DNA of 64,000 nt from Synechococcales cyanobacterium S06 (GTDB lineage: Bacteria; Cyanobacteriota; Cyanobacteriia; Cyanobacteriales; JAABRE01): NCBI GenBank assembly GCA_011391125.1, contig JAABRE010000019.1, positions 1 to 64,000 of the forward strand, given 5' to 3'. The notes under the pieces are model-generated. The model was not told the DNA's origin. It did not search any database and worked only from the letters and a program-made list of their open reading frames with translations. The first letter of the stretch is position 1. Each line of letters opens with the position of its first letter. The position numbers were made by a program, and so were the translations under genes. Below are positions 8,734 through 19,999 of this stretch, in pieces.

Positions 8734-10308
8734 ATGAATTTTCGTTTTTCTCTCAATAAACTTGCACTGTTACTTTTGTCTTTTGGTCTGATTACAACAA
8801 ACCGGGTAGTAGCAGCTGAAAAAATTATTTTAGAATATGGACCTTTAGAGTTTTCTCTATCAGTTAAAAGTTTGGAAACCTATTCTCTAACGGGTAAAAT
8901 TGAACCCGACTTAGCTAATTATACTCACAAATTTACACCAGAACAATTACAAAAATTTCAGGAAATTTTACAAACTAAAGCTGATTTAGACACTGTTACT
9001 ATTGCTGATTTTCTTAATTCTTATCAAGGGGAAACGATCTTAAAAAAGGTAGGAGAAATCATCCAAACTAATGGGGAAATTAATGGCTTTTATGCTCTTA
9101 GAGGAGCTTTAATTTTAGCATCAGCCGATGAAAATGGTTTAACTCCTGTTAATATTCTCAAACAGTTTCCTACTTCTGAAATTAGGATTTCTTCTGGGGA
9201 AGGTTTAGAAGTTTTTAATTTAGTTACCAAGGCCATTGAGGATACTACCAAGGCGATCGCCTCTATTGAATCAGAAGCTCAAGCCGAAAGAAGTAATCAA
9301 ACAAGCTCTTTTTCCCCCTCACCCAAAGACTTACTTCAACAAGGGGTAAATAAGTTTTCTGTCAAGACTTTGGACTTAAAAGATTTAAAACGCAACCGAA
9401 TTATACCAGTAGATTTATATCAACCTGAGAGCAAAAACGCACCTTTAATCATAATATCCCACGGTTTAGGATCAGACCGCACTACTTTTGATTATTTGGC
9501 GAAACATTTAGCCTCCTGGGGTTTTGCCGTTGCCGTATTAGAACATCCTGGCAATGATGCGAGTCAAATTGATAGTTTATTAAGCGGTTTAGCCAATACT
9601 GTAACAGTACCACAGGAATTAATTGATCGACCTTTAGACATTACTTTTGTTTTAAATGAGTTAGATGTTTTGTTAGGTAAAGAAATTAATGTTAAACGAG
9701 TAGGAATTATGGGGCAGTCTTTCGGAGCTTATACCAGTTTAGCATTAGCGGGCGCACCCTTAAATTGGGAAGAATTGAGCAAGAATTGTCAAATTAATAA
9801 TAATAAAAATTTTAATGCTTCTTTATTATTACAATGTTTAGCTTTAAAATTACCAAGACGGGATTATATTTTAAAGGATGAAAGAATTATTGCTGTTATG
9901 GCCATTAACCCTTTAACTAGCGCAATATTTGGTGAAGAAAATTTGAGTCAAATTGAGATTCCAGTAATGTTTATATCTGGGAGTAATGATGCTGTAACTC
10001 CAGCATTAGCAGAACAAATTAAACCGTTTATCTGGTTAAATAATCCCGAAAAATACCTAGTTTTAATGAAAAAAGGAACACATTTTTCCACCTTAAATGA
10101 ATCATCAGGTAGTATTCCTATTTCTCTGGAAATAAGAGGGCCAGATCCAAAAATAGCTCAAGAATATGTTAAAGGATTAAGTGTAGCATTTTTTCAGACT
10201 TATGTAGCTGAACAAACGGAATATAAGGACTATCTTAACGCTAATTATGCCCAATTTTTGAGTAAATATTTAATGCCCTTAAGTTTAATCAAATCATTAG
10301 AATTGTAA
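8734..10308 (+). CDS. Alpha/beta hydrolase with N-terminal DUF1400-like domain
   Basis: Signal peptide; ISHGLGSDRTTFDYLAKHLASWGFAVAVLEHPG; nucleophile elbow GIMGQSFGAY. Confidence 0.8.
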   Translation: MNFRFSLNKLALLLLSFGLITTNRVVAAEKIILEYGPLEFSLSVKSLETYSLTGKIEPDLANYTHKFTPEQLQKFQEILQTKADLDTVTIADFLNSYQGETILKKVGEIIQTNGEINGFYALRGALILASADENGLTPVNILKQFPTSEIRISSGEGLEVFNLVTKAIEDTTKAIASIESEAQAERSNQTSSFSPSPKDLLQQGVNKFSVKTLDLKDLKRNRIIPVDLYQPESKNAPLIIISHGLGSDRTTFDYLAKHLASWGFAVAVLEHPGNDASQIDSLLSGLANTVTVPQELIDRPLDITFVLNELDVLLGKEINVKRVGIMGQSFGAYTSLALAGAPLNWEELSKNCQINNNKNFNASLLLQCLALKLPRRDYILKDERIIAVMAINPLTSAIFGEENLSQIEIPVMFISGSNDAVTPALAEQIKPFIWLNNPEKYLVLMKKGTHFSTLNESSGSIPISLEIRGPDPKIAQEYVKGLSVAFFQTYVAEQTEYKDYLNANYAQFLSKYLMPLSLIKSLEL

Positions 10309-10389
10309 ATGTAAAATGGTAGGGTGAGCGAAAAAACTGTCTTTATAAAAAGCAAAATATAAGCTTAATATTTGCCCATCTTACTAATT

Positions 10390-11727
10390 TCAACTCGTGG
10401 CAGAAATATCAATTAAAAAGCGCACAGTTTGGGGAAATAACATGACAATTACTAACACAATAAACTGTAAAATCATAAAAGGAATCGCGCTTTTATGAAT
10501 GTCTAAAGTGCTAACTTCTTTAGGAGCAACACTTTGTAAATAAAACAGGGAAAAACCCACGGGAGGAGAGATAAAAGCGGTTTGTAAATTAATGGCCATT
10601 ACCACCCCAAACCACACCATATCAATACCTAAAGCTTGGGCTGCGGGGACAAATAATGGCATGGCAATAAAGCAAATTTCGATAAATTCGAGGAAAACCC
10701 CAAGTATAAAAATAGCAATATTACTAATAATTAAAAAGCCCAAATGTCCTCCTGGAACTTTAGTCAATAAACCAGTAATTAAAATTTTTCCGCCTAAAGC
10801 GTCAAATACTAAACTAAACAGGGAGGAGCAGAATAAAATCATCATCACTAACGCTGTAATAACCGCCGTAGCGTGTGCCGCATCTTTAATCAATTGCGGT
10901 GTTAAACGTCGATTTAAAAAGGCAAGCAAACAAGCTCCCACTGCTCCCACTGCTCCCGCTTCCGTTGGTGTAGCAATCCCAAAGAAAATACTGCCTAAAA
11001 CAACTAAAACCAATAAAACGGGGGGTACAACCGCCTTAAAAATCTGTCTAATTAGGGCTTTTCCCTTGATAATAGGCACATCAGGAGGTAGCGCAGGAAC
11101 TTTTTCAGGTGAAACGAAGGATAACCAGATAATATACAAAATATAAGAACCAGACAACATTAAACCGGGTAACAAGGCACCCAAGAATAAATCGCCGACG
11201 GATACGCCTAATTGATCACTGAGGATGACTAACACCAAACTGGGGGGAATTAATTGAGCTAAAGTTCCCGACGCAACAATGACCCCAGCGGCCAACTTTT
11301 TATCGTAACCATAGCGCAACATAATTGGTAAGGAAAGCATCCCCATTACAATGACGGTAGCTGCAACCACGCCAGTTGTCGCAGCCAACAAAGTTCCCAC
11401 AATGACGACTGCTAAAGCAAGTCCTCCCCGTAACCTCCCTAAAATCATGCTGATAGTTTCAAGCAACTCTTCCGCTAAACCTGATTTTTCCAGCACCGAA
11501 CCGAGAAAAATAAAATAGGGAATTGCTAAAAGAGTAAAGTTGGACATGGTCCCAAACCAGATATTTGGTAAGAGGAGCAGGCGATTTAGGTCAAAAGCGC
11601 CAACACTTAAACCAATGCCGCCAAAAATGATGGCTGTTCCAGCAAAGGAAAAAGCCACTGGATAACCCGTCATTAAAATGACAAAAAAGCCACCAAACAT
11701 AAGGATGGCCAACCATTCAAAACCCAT
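10390..11727 (-). CDS. dctM: TRAP transporter large permease (DctM)
   Basis: Polytopic; [67 protein letters not shown]. Confidence 0.9.
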   Translation of the reverse strand: MGFEWLAILMFGGFFVILMTGYPVAFSFAGTAIIFGGIGLSVGAFDLNRLLLLPNIWFGTMSNFTLLAIPYFIFLGSVLEKSGLAEELLETISMILGRLRGGLALAVVIVGTLLAATTGVVAATVIVMGMLSLPIMLRYGYDKKLAAGVIVASGTLAQLIPPSLVLVILSDQLGVSVGDLFLGALLPGLMLSGSYILYIIWLSFVSPEKVPALPPDVPIIKGKALIRQIFKAVVPPVLLVLVVLGSIFFGIATPTEAGAVGAVGACLLAFLNRRLTPQLIKDAAHATAVITALVMMILFCSSLFSLVFDALGGKILITGLLTKVPGGHLGFLIISNIAIFILGVFLEFIEICFIAMPLFVPAAQALGIDMVWFGVVMAINLQTAFISPPVGFSLFYLQSVAPKEVSTLDIHKSAIPFMILQFIVLVIVMLFPQTVRFLIDISATS

Positions 11728-11735
11728 AATTCCTC

Positions 11736-12356
11736 CTATTCAATATTAATATTTTCTGAATTGTCTAAGCGTAGTTGTTCAGCAACCTGCGGATAATCGA
11801 GGATTACAGCAAGGTACTTGATCGCCTGAGAAATGCTTTGCAATAGTAACAATAATAGGCCAACGGGGAGCATGGTTTTTATTGGCGCACGGGGCAAGCC
11901 ATTGGCATCTGAGGAAATTTCCCATTCACTCCATGAACCATCTGGCAAGTAGCCCCAAGAGGTTAAGACAGGGTTAAAGGTGACATAAATTCCCATCAGA
12001 CAAAAGGGAATTAAAAACACAATTGTACCGATAAAATCGACGATCGCCCGTCGTTTTTCGCTCCAATGACTATAGATAAAATCAACTCTGACATTTTCTC
12101 CATGTTTGAGAATGTAAGCAAAGCCGAATAAAAAAGCCAAGGAGAAAAGATACCATTGCAACTCAATAAAAGCGTTAGAGGAAAGGTTCACACCGACAAA
12201 ACGGCCAACATAACGGGCAACCACGTTAAAAAAACCAACACCTATCGTTAATAAAATGATCCAATTAGTCAAAAATGCTAATTTTTCGGTAAAATTGTCA
12301 ATAAAACTTGATATTTTCAGTAGTGAGCCAATGTTAGAAAATTTTTTTGATTGCAT
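11736..12356 (-). CDS. dctQ: TRAP transporter small permease (DctQ)
   Basis: Four-TM protein; [31 protein letters not shown]; immediately upstream of dctM. Confidence 0.88.
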   Translation of the reverse strand: MQSKKFSNIGSLLKISSFIDNFTEKLAFLTNWIILLTIGVGFFNVVARYVGRFVGVNLSSNAFIELQWYLFSLAFLFGFAYILKHGENVRVDFIYSHWSEKRRAIVDFIGTIVFLIPFCLMGIYVTFNPVLTSWGYLPDGSWSEWEISSDANGLPRAPIKTMLPVGLLLLLLQSISQAIKYLAVILDYPQVAEQLRLDNSENINIE

Positions 12357-12460
12357 TTATTTAAACTCAAACAAATATTTGTTAATAATAGGATAATGGG
12401 GGTAGATAATTCCTAGCAAATTTTTCCGAAAAAAGTATTAGTATATAAGCAAAAAATAAT

Positions 12461-13078
12461 ATGATGACACAAACTAGGCCCAAACTTCTCAGTTTTGATG
12501 AATATATTGAGCAATATCCTGAAGATGGCAAAAAATACGAATTAAGGGATGGAAAATTAGTAGAAATGAAAAGACCTATTGGTAAACATGAAGAAATCGG
12601 CGGTTTTCTTTTTGGTGAATTAGCAATGGAAATTAGACGATTAAAATTACCTTATATCATTCCCAATTCGGCTGCAGTAAAACCCAATCGTATTAAAACG
12701 GCCTATCTTCCTGATTTAATTGTCTTAGATAAGACCAATTTAGTAAATGATCCTTATTGGGAAAAATCTTCCTCGATTTCATTAGGAAATTCTGCTCAAT
12801 TAGTGATAGAAATTGTTAGTACAAATTGGCGAGATGATTACGTCAAAAAATTTGATGATTATGAAAGTTTAGGAATCGCAGAATTTTGGATCATTGATTA
12901 TTTGGCGCTGGGTTCAGCCAGATTTATTGGCACACCGAAAGAGCCAACAATTAGCATTTGTCAATTAATAGATGGGGAATATCAAGTAACATTATTTAAA
13001 GGAGAAAATCGTCTTATTTCTAACATTTTTTCTGAATTAAATTTAACCGCCAACCAAATTTTTCAAGGGTCAATTTAA
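12461..13078 (+). CDS. Uma2-family (DUF820) putative restriction endonuclease
   Basis: LSFDEYIEQYPEDGKKYELRDGKLVEM...LPDLIVLD...QLVIEIVSTNWRDDYVKKFDDYESLGIAEFWIID. Confidence 0.85.
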   Translation: MMTQTRPKLLSFDEYIEQYPEDGKKYELRDGKLVEMKRPIGKHEEIGGFLFGELAMEIRRLKLPYIIPNSAAVKPNRIKTAYLPDLIVLDKTNLVNDPYWEKSSSISLGNSAQLVIEIVSTNWRDDYVKKFDDYESLGIAEFWIIDYLALGSARFIGTPKEPTISICQLIDGEYQVTLFKGENRLISNIFSELNLTANQIFQGSI

Positions 13079-13101
13079 TAAAAAAGGGCTTAAAACAGTA
13101 T

Positions 13102-13440
13102 CTAATTTAAGAATAAATGCAGTTGGAGAGCATTTTCTACTAATAGCATTAAGGCAGCGTTTAAGCAACCAACCACATCTCCTTGAATACGCAACTTAGA
13201 AATAGTGCGTATTTGTTGGGTTTGAACTTTGGACGGTTTTGGTAGACCACTTTGATCAGATTCGAGGAAGACTTCAAAGGGATAAATCTGATTCACATTG
13301 GAAGTAATGGGCAAAATTGTGATCGTAGTAGCAACACGGTTATTAAGATCATTGCTGACGATTAAAACATGGCAACGCTTGGCGATTTCAGCTCCTACCA
13401 GGGGATTCAAGTTTGTATAATAAATCTTACCACGTTTCAT
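13102..13440 (-). CDS. MazF/PemK-family toxin
   Basis: MKRGKIYYTNLNPLVGAEIAKRCHVLIVSNDLNN...TITILPITSNV...SGLPKPSKVQTQQIRTISK. Confidence 0.88.
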   Translation of the reverse strand: MKRGKIYYTNLNPLVGAEIAKRCHVLIVSNDLNNRVATTITILPITSNVNQIYPFEVFLESDQSGLPKPSKVQTQQIRTISKLRIQGDVVGCLNAALMLLVENALQLHLFLN

Positions 13441-13651
13441 CGGCTAATCCATCATTAACAGTAACATCCCAATCTGGTTCAACTTCCAAAGAGGCTTTTT
13501 GGTAAGCTATTTCTAATTCTTTATTTTGTAAGCTAATTAATGCTGATTCAATCACCTGAGAACGAGATGAGCAACCTTTGGCTTTCTGGTAATCTTCAAT
13601 AAACCTGACTAAGGAATCTGGTAAGGAAATGGAGAGTTTTTGTGCTGGCAT
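13427..13651 (-). CDS. Ribbon-helix-helix antitoxin partner of MazF
   Basis: KLSISLPDSLVRFIEDYQKAKGCSSRSQVIESAL; overlaps the toxin start. Confidence 0.8.
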   Translation of the reverse strand: MPAQKLSISLPDSLVRFIEDYQKAKGCSSRSQVIESALISLQNKELEIAYQKASLEVEPDWDVTVNDGLADETW

Positions 13652-13755
13652 AATAGTAGCAACAATTAGTAGTAAATATTTATGCTATTTAATTTTAACC
13701 AAAATCTGAAACTTCTTTTATGATATTTTCACAATAATAAACAACTCAGGATTTT

Positions 13756-14880
13756 ATGAAACGTCGTTCAATAATAAAGGGTTTTAGTCAAGGGGCGATC
13801 GCCGCTACCAGTGTCGCAATTGTAGGGGGTTGTCAAGCAGCCCAAAAGCAATCGGAAGCGCAGTCAACGGGGACTTTACCGAGTATAGAATGGCAAATGG
13901 CCACAAGTTGGCCACCTTCTTTGGAAACCATTTTCGGGGGAGCGCAGGTTTTAGCCGATCGCCTGGCTGCCCTCACAGGTGGTAAATTTAAGATTACACC
14001 GCGAGCTGCGGGAGAAATCGCACCGGGGTTGGAAGTGCTCAATGTCGTGTCTCAGGGAGCGGTGCAATGTGGTCACACAGCATCTTACTATTATATTGGC
14101 AAAAGTCCGGCTTTAGCTTTCGGGACCTGCCTTCCTTTTGGCTTAACTGCGCAACAACAAAATGCTTGGCTTTATCAGGGAGGTGGGCTGAAAAAACTAC
14201 AGGAAATTTACGCCAGTAAGTTCAATGTAATTCAGTTTCCCTGTGGTAATACGGGGACCCAAATGGGGGGTTGGTTTAGAAAAGAAGTGGCAACCCTCAA
14301 CGATTTAAAGGGCCTAAAAATGCGCATTCCGGGATTAGGTGGTCAAGTTATGTCTAAACTTGGGGTAACGGTGCAAAATTTGCCCGGTGGCGAAATTTTC
14401 CAAGCGTTGCAAACGGGGGCAATTGATGCGGCGGAATGGGTGGGTCCCTATGATGATGAAAAACTCGGTATTAATAAAGTTGCTAAGTATTACTATTATC
14501 CGGGTTGGTGGGAGCCCGGTGCTACTTTAGAATTACAAATAAATTTGAATGAGTGGAATAAACTTCCTCCTCAATATCAAGAGGCCATCACCACTGCGGC
14601 TTTTGAGTCAAATACAACTATGTTGGCACGTTACGACTCTTTGAATAATGAAGCATTGCAAAGGTTGATTGCTAGTGGCACACAATTACGCCCCTATAGT
14701 CAAGAAATTTTAGCCGCAGCGGAAAAGGAATCTTTGGCTATTTTCGATGAATTTGCCGCTAAAGATGCGGATTTTAAAGCGATTTATGAAGATTGGAAGC
14801 AGTTTCGTAATCGGATTTATGCTTGGCATAAACTTAATGAAGGTGCTTTCACCAATTATGTTTATTCACAATTAAAGTAA
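13756..14880 (+). CDS. TRAP transporter substrate-binding protein (DctP-like), probable Tat-exported lipoprotein
   Basis: [26 protein letters not shown] (twin-Arg plus lipobox); [25 protein letters not shown]...[14 protein letters not shown]. Confidence 0.85.
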   Translation: MKRRSIIKGFSQGAIAATSVAIVGGCQAAQKQSEAQSTGTLPSIEWQMATSWPPSLETIFGGAQVLADRLAALTGGKFKITPRAAGEIAPGLEVLNVVSQGAVQCGHTASYYYIGKSPALAFGTCLPFGLTAQQQNAWLYQGGGLKKLQEIYASKFNVIQFPCGNTGTQMGGWFRKEVATLNDLKGLKMRIPGLGGQVMSKLGVTVQNLPGGEIFQALQTGAIDAAEWVGPYDDEKLGINKVAKYYYYPGWWEPGATLELQINLNEWNKLPPQYQEAITTAAFESNTTMLARYDSLNNEALQRLIASGTQLRPYSQEILAAAEKESLAIFDEFAAKDADFKAIYEDWKQFRNRIYAWHKLNEGAFTNYVYSQLK

Positions 14881-14914
14881 ACATGGTTCGTTGTTGCGCT
14901 TTAGCGCTAAAGAA

Positions 14915-14978
14915 GTAGGGTGCGTCAGATTGTTAGTTTATGCTTATTATATACAACTTTCGGTCTGACGCACCCTAC
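14915..14978. repeat. Inverted-repeat element between dctP and sdhB
   Basis: GTAGGGTGCGTCAGA (14915-14929) / TCTGACGCACCCTAC (14964-14978), 15-bp perfect. Preceded by the palindrome CTTTAGCGCTAAAG (14899-14912). Confidence 0.7.
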
Positions 14979-14983
14979 AATAT

Positions 14984-15967
14984 CTAACGACTTGTTTCTT
15001 GTTGCACACTTTCAATGATTTTACGCACTTCTTTTGTACCCTCCGAAGGTTCAAAGGAAACGGGAAACTTGCGATTTGTAACCATTCTCAAACCTAAAGG
15101 CAAAATACTCAATAAACCCTTCAAATCTTTTAAATAATTGGCCACCACAAAAACGCCAAATTTACGTTCATCAACCCAGCCACCTTCTTTGACTAAATTA
15201 ACCAAAACTTTACGGTGACGAATCATGGTGCTGTCAGATTGATCTTTTCGTTGCAATAATTCCCCTTTAATTTTACTAATTTGGTCCATGGGTTCGACTT
15301 CCATGGGACAAACGCTATTACACAAAAAACAACGGGTACAACCCCACACTCCGTCAGTATTATGATAATTTTCTAAGCGAACTTCGGTGAGATTATCTCT
15401 GGAATCGGTCAGGATACGTTGAGCTTTTGCTAAAGCATGGGGACCGAAGAATTTCGGGTTAACTTCTGCCGCATTACACTCAGAATAACACGCACCACAG
15501 AGGATACAATTACCCGTCTGATTTAATTTTTCCCTCTCTTCGGGAGTCTGTAAAAATTCCCTTTCCGGGATAATTCTTCCTTTACTACTGACATAAGGTT
15601 CGACTTTTTCTAAGTTATCCCAAAAAGCTTTCATTTCTACCACCAAATCTTTAATAATCGGGAAATTTCCCATGGGAGCGATGGTAATTTCAAGGGGAGA
15701 ATTGGGGTCAATTTTTTGTAAACGATTTAACTCCGAAGCTATATTTTCCTTACAAGCCAAAGCCGAACGACCGTTAATTTTTACGGTACAACTACCACAA
15801 ATAGTATTGCGACAATTTTTTCGAAAAGCTAAACTTCCATCTACTTCCCATTTAATCCGATTTAAACAGTCAAGAATCGTATTTCCTGGTTGTACATCTA
15901 AAGTATAATTTACTACTCTAGGTCCACTATTGTGCTCCTGTCTGGTGATTTTAAAAGTAACTTCCAT
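14984..15967 (-). CDS. sdhB: Succinate dehydrogenase/fumarate reductase iron-sulfur subunit
   Basis: FRKNCRNTICGSCTVKINGRSALAC, CILCGACYSECNAAEV, GCTRCFLCNSVCPMEV. Confidence 0.9.
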   Translation of the reverse strand: MEVTFKITRQEHNSGPRVVNYTLDVQPGNTILDCLNRIKWEVDGSLAFRKNCRNTICGSCTVKINGRSALACKENIASELNRLQKIDPNSPLEITIAPMGNFPIIKDLVVEMKAFWDNLEKVEPYVSSKGRIIPEREFLQTPEEREKLNQTGNCILCGACYSECNAAEVNPKFFGPHALAKAQRILTDSRDNLTEVRLENYHNTDGVWGCTRCFLCNSVCPMEVEPMDQISKIKGELLQRKDQSDSTMIRHRKVLVNLVKEGGWVDERKFGVFVVANYLKDLKGLLSILPLGLRMVTNRKFPVSFEPSEGTKEVRKIIESVQQETSR

Positions 15968-16366
15968 AGTGACAAAATATGAGATTTTCTGGTATTCCTC
16001 TTAAATTTTAGCTTGATCAGAGCTAGTGAAAAAAGTTAAAAACTTTGATTCCTAGACAATTTCTTTGACTATCTTAGTCTGATTTTTGTTGTTAGGTGGT
16101 CAGAATTCATAAATTCCCTTGAGATTCTTTTGTCTAAGAAAATTATAACAACCTCCTTAACATGGTTATATATATAATGTATCGGCTTAAGAAAAAGCCA
16201 CATATTTAACTCTCAGTTAGCTGATAACAGGTGATTAAGGAAAAAAATTTAAAATAATAAAAAAAATTTTTTTTTTGGTGCGGAATAAGGTATATTTTAA
16301 ATAAGATAAAAAAGAGGCAAAAATTAAAAGCCACTTACTATATAAACACAAAATCTAGGTAAGATT

Positions 16367-16756
16367 ATGACAGAACAAGCAACAGCTCCCTTAACAGGAA
16401 AAGCGCTACTTCAAAAAGTAAAAGAGTTATCCAATAAACCCCGTCGTGAAACTGCGAAACTTTGCGGTTATTACACCACTTCAAAAAGCGGCCAAACTCG
16501 CGTCAATTTAACGGAATTTTACGACGCAGTCTTAGCAGCGAGAGGGGTGGCTTTAGATCCTGATGGTGTTAAAGATGGTCGTGGTCGCGAACCTACCTTT
16601 AAAGTTAGTGTACACAAAAATGGTCAAATTGTAATTGGTGCTACCTATACTGCTGAAATGGGCTTAAAACCCGGTGATGAGTTTGAAATTAAATTAGGTT
16701 ATAAGCATATTCACCTGAAACAAATTGATAGTGATTTAGACACTGACGAAGCTTAA
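16367..16756 (+). CDS. Cyanobacterial AbrB-family transcriptional regulator (cyAbrB)
   Basis: APLTGKALLQKVKELSNKPRRETAKLCGYYTTSKSGQTRVNLTEFYDAVLAARG...KPGDEFEIKLGYKHIHL. Confidence 0.88.
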   Translation: MTEQATAPLTGKALLQKVKELSNKPRRETAKLCGYYTTSKSGQTRVNLTEFYDAVLAARGVALDPDGVKDGRGREPTFKVSVHKNGQIVIGATYTAEMGLKPGDEFEIKLGYKHIHLKQIDSDLDTDEA

Positions 16757-16772
16757 ATTAAATTTACTCAAT

Positions 16773-16811
16773 AAAAAGCCCACTTCTGAATAAATTAGAA
16801 GTGGGCTTTTT
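16773..16811 (+). terminator. Rho-independent terminator after cyAbrB
   Basis: AAAAAGCCCACTTCT-GAATAAATT-AGAAGTGGGCTTTTT hairpin with U tract. Confidence 0.85.
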
Positions 16812-16881
16812 AATTAGTTGACAGTTGATAGTTGATAGTTGATCTTTGTTATAAAAATTATCAACTATTAAGGATTAACTA

Positions 16882-18021
16882 TTAACGAATATACTCTTTG
16901 AGGATACTATTGCGGTTAGGATGACGTAATTTTCTGAGTGCTTTCGCTTCGATTTGACGTATTCTCTCTCGAGTTACATTAAATATTTGGCCAATTTCTT
17001 CTAAGGTTTTCATCCGGCCATCATCTAGTCCATATCGTAATCTTAAAACATCCCTTTCTCTCGGGCTTAGGGTATCAAGTACACTTTCTAAATCCTCCCG
17101 TAATAAACTTTTTGACACTTCATCTTCGGGAGTTTCACCATCTGCTTCAATAAAGTCACCTAAACGGGAATCTTCTTCCTTACCAATGGGAGTTTCCAAG
17201 GAAATGGGTAATTGCGCTGACTTGGCAATAAATCGCAGTTTTTCGATGGTCATCTCCATATTCGTGGCGATTTCTTCCTCGGTGGGTTTTCGGCCCAAAT
17301 CTTGGGATAATAATTTAGTAGTTTTTTTAATACGAGAAATAGTCTCATAAAGGTGAACCGGTAAGCGAATAGTGCGGGATTGATCAGCGATCGCCCTCGT
17401 GATTGCCTGACGAATCCACCATGTTGCATAAGTAGAGAACTTATAACCTTTTTCATGATCAAATTTTTCCGCGGCCCGAATCAAACCAAGAGAACCTTCT
17501 TGAATCAAGTCTTGGAAAGATAAACCGCGATTCATATATTTTTTAGCAATAGAAACCACCAAACGGAGGTTAGATTGGACCATTTTATCTTTAGCGCGTC
17601 GGCCAATATAAAGACGACGACGGAAAGCGGGTAATTCCATATCCACAGTTTCGGCCCATTCCTTATCCGTCGGCACTCGGTCTAAATGTTCCATCAGTTT
17701 CTCGCGGATGGTTTCTAATTCGAGGAGTTCCGCAATTTGGCGAGCAAGTTCAATTTCCTCCTCAGCACGAAGGAGACGAATGCGGCCAATTTCCTGGAGA
17801 TAAATTCTAATGGAATCTTCAGTAAAAGGCTTCTTTTTAGTTTGAGCGCGACGACTTTTAGCCGTCACCTTTTTGGCTTTCTTTTCTAAAACCTGGTCAT
17901 CATCATCCATTAAATCTTCATCTGAATGCAAACTAGGATCAAAATCTAAATCATCTTCAACAACATCTATCAAATTGAGGGGAATACCTGAAATATTTAA
18001 TGCGTCTGTGGCTTGAATCAT
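16882..18021 (-). CDS. rpoD: RNA polymerase principal sigma factor (RpoD/SigA)
   Basis: [76 protein letters not shown]; acidic N-terminal region. Confidence 0.93.
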   Translation of the reverse strand: MIQATDALNISGIPLNLIDVVEDDLDFDPSLHSDEDLMDDDDQVLEKKAKKVTAKSRRAQTKKKPFTEDSIRIYLQEIGRIRLLRAEEEIELARQIAELLELETIREKLMEHLDRVPTDKEWAETVDMELPAFRRRLYIGRRAKDKMVQSNLRLVVSIAKKYMNRGLSFQDLIQEGSLGLIRAAEKFDHEKGYKFSTYATWWIRQAITRAIADQSRTIRLPVHLYETISRIKKTTKLLSQDLGRKPTEEEIATNMEMTIEKLRFIAKSAQLPISLETPIGKEEDSRLGDFIEADGETPEDEVSKSLLREDLESVLDTLSPRERDVLRLRYGLDDGRMKTLEEIGQIFNVTRERIRQIEAKALRKLRHPNRNSILKEYIR

Positions 18022-18448
18022 GCCTTTTTCCTCTAGCTCCTTAAATGTAAAACGACAGTAATGAAATAAATAAAGTTAGTTAATCTAACAAAAGAAAAGA
18101 ATCAAATTCAATATTTAAGCAAAGTAAGGCCTCAAGATCAACCGTTATCATTTCTCAAAACAAACCACTCAAAACTTATGTTTGAGTCAAACTAAGATAA
18201 CCAGCGATTTTTGCCGAAAATATTGAAACCTTTTTGATTATAGCCTTAAGTAATCAAAATTAGTTAAGACCGAAAAAAGTGCGTCACGTTGTCCCCAATT
18301 GGGAATAATTTTTGAGCTGATCAGTATCGTACATAAAAAAAATTCACTTATTTATATACCTAACAACTAAGTTAACAAAATATTAGCAAATAGGGGAGAA
18401 TTTAAAGGAAAAAAAAATAAAAATTTTCCTGGGGATCATCCATAGGTT

Positions 18449-19207
18449 TTAATGCTTAGGCAGCTCATGGGTAACCGGGGTAAGCTCCTGAAGGGGAATG
18501 GTTACGGGTTGCTCGGGAATATTCAACTCTTGAACCTCTCCAACTTGCAAAGCAGACCAAATTGCCTCTTGAATAATTAATTCAGACTCATGAGAAAGCA
18601 TAACTCGGAGATATTCTAATAATTGTTGGCGTTCCATTGCACTTAAAGATTGATCACTAAGTAACCTAATGACTTTTCTTACAGCAAGCAATCTTTTCAA
18701 AGGAACAACATCGGTTAAATCCCGTAACATTTCTTCATAATTTGTTTGAGATTGGTAACTTTTAAAAGAGAAAAAATGCCAAGAAAGAAGCCCCAAAGTA
18801 AGCAAAGTGGCCCCACCTTGGACAATACTTCCCACGGCCAGCCAACGGTTTTCAGCATTAGTCCATACAGAAGCACTAATATAAGTCATTAAAGCACCGA
18901 AACCGCCGCTACCGACAGCAATAGTCAACTTACGATGTTGTCCCGTAAACAGACGCAGCCAAGGTAACAAATAACTTTGCCAATTACTAACTTGTAGCCA
19001 ATAAACCGTAAACATTAAGCTTATTCCCGCCAATGTTGCTAAAAGTAATTGCCAATGCCAACACCATCCAGCCACAAAACCCAATCCGCCAACCAAAAAA
19101 GCGAAGAATTTTCTTACTTGTGGAAAATTAAGCTGAGAAAACTGATATTTACCGTTTCTTAGCCACCTATTTAATTGTTTTCGCCCAAAATTTCCTTGTC
19201 GCACCAA
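18449..19207 (-). CDS. Cyanobacterial membrane protein of unknown function
   Basis: 252 aa; several hydrophobic segments and an alpha-helical C-terminal half. Confidence 0.55.
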   Translation of the reverse strand: MVRQGNFGRKQLNRWLRNGKYQFSQLNFPQVRKFFAFLVGGLGFVAGWCWHWQLLLATLAGISLMFTVYWLQVSNWQSYLLPWLRLFTGQHRKLTIAVGSGGFGALMTYISASVWTNAENRWLAVGSIVQGGATLLTLGLLSWHFFSFKSYQSQTNYEEMLRDLTDVVPLKRLLAVRKVIRLLSDQSLSAMERQQLLEYLRVMLSHESELIIQEAIWSALQVGEVQELNIPEQPVTIPLQELTPVTHELPKH

Positions 19208-19352
19208 TTTTTCCCTATTTGATTTAAACCGTCAGTAGTAAGCTTTTTAAAATTAAAACTACAAACCGATAGATTAAATTAAACAAAATTTTTGTTTACC
19301 TCAATAAAGGATAAACGAAAGTGACACAAATTAACCATTTTTTTCACAAAAA

Positions 19353-19949
19353 TTATTCTAAACAAGTACCTAAAACACAAACCTGCTCCAAATCTACTCC
19401 GCTTAAATTGGCCATCCCTAACTCAGCACAAAGTAAAGTTGCACCACGTAAATCAGCCCCTGCTAAATTTGCCCCCCGTAAATCAGCTTCTTCTAAATTT
19501 GCGTCGGTCAAATTTGCGCCCTTTAAATCTGCACCAGCCAAATTCCCACCCTTTAAATTCGCACCATTCAAATTAACACCCCGTAAATCTGCACCCCGCA
19601 AATCAATACCCTGTAAATTAACCCCAGCCAAATTAGCACCACTTAAAAAAGCGCCAGCTAAAGAAGCTTTTACCAACTTAGCACCTCGGAAATTAGCACC
19701 ACAGAGATGAGCTCCCCTCACGTCTGCATTGCTTAAATCAGCTTGCCTCAAATTTGCTCCCACTAAATTGGCACGTAAATCAGCATGACTCAAATTCGCA
19801 CCCAACAAATTAGCTCCATCCAACTTAGCCCCTTGTAAATTGGCATGGGAAAAATCCGCCCCCGTCAAATTTGCACCCGCTAAATTAACCTGAGCTAACT
19901 CACAACCCACAAAACTTTCATCTTCTAAATTTTGCCCTGGACCTATCAT
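19353..19949 (-). CDS. Pentapeptide-repeat protein
   Basis: Long run of A(D/N)LxX pentapeptides, e.g. ANLTGADFSHANLQGAKLDGANLLGANL. Confidence 0.9.
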   Translation of the reverse strand: MIGPGQNLEDESFVGCELAQVNLAGANLTGADFSHANLQGAKLDGANLLGANLSHADLRANLVGANLRQADLSNADVRGAHLCGANFRGAKLVKASLAGAFLSGANLAGVNLQGIDLRGADLRGVNLNGANLKGGNLAGADLKGANLTDANLEEADLRGANLAGADLRGATLLCAELGMANLSGVDLEQVCVLGTCLE

Positions 19950-19999
19950 GATAAATTATGAATTTGTTAATGGTAATTGTTAATTGTTAATGGTAATTC

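Noticed and set aside
10592-11146. 184-aa plus-strand ORF
   Set aside because: Antisense to dctM; low-complexity T/P/A-rich composition typical of a mirror frame.
19321-19710. 129-aa plus-strand ORF rich in KSAPxKFAP repeats
   Set aside because: Antisense shadow of the pentapeptide-repeat gene; periodicity comes from the real coding strand.
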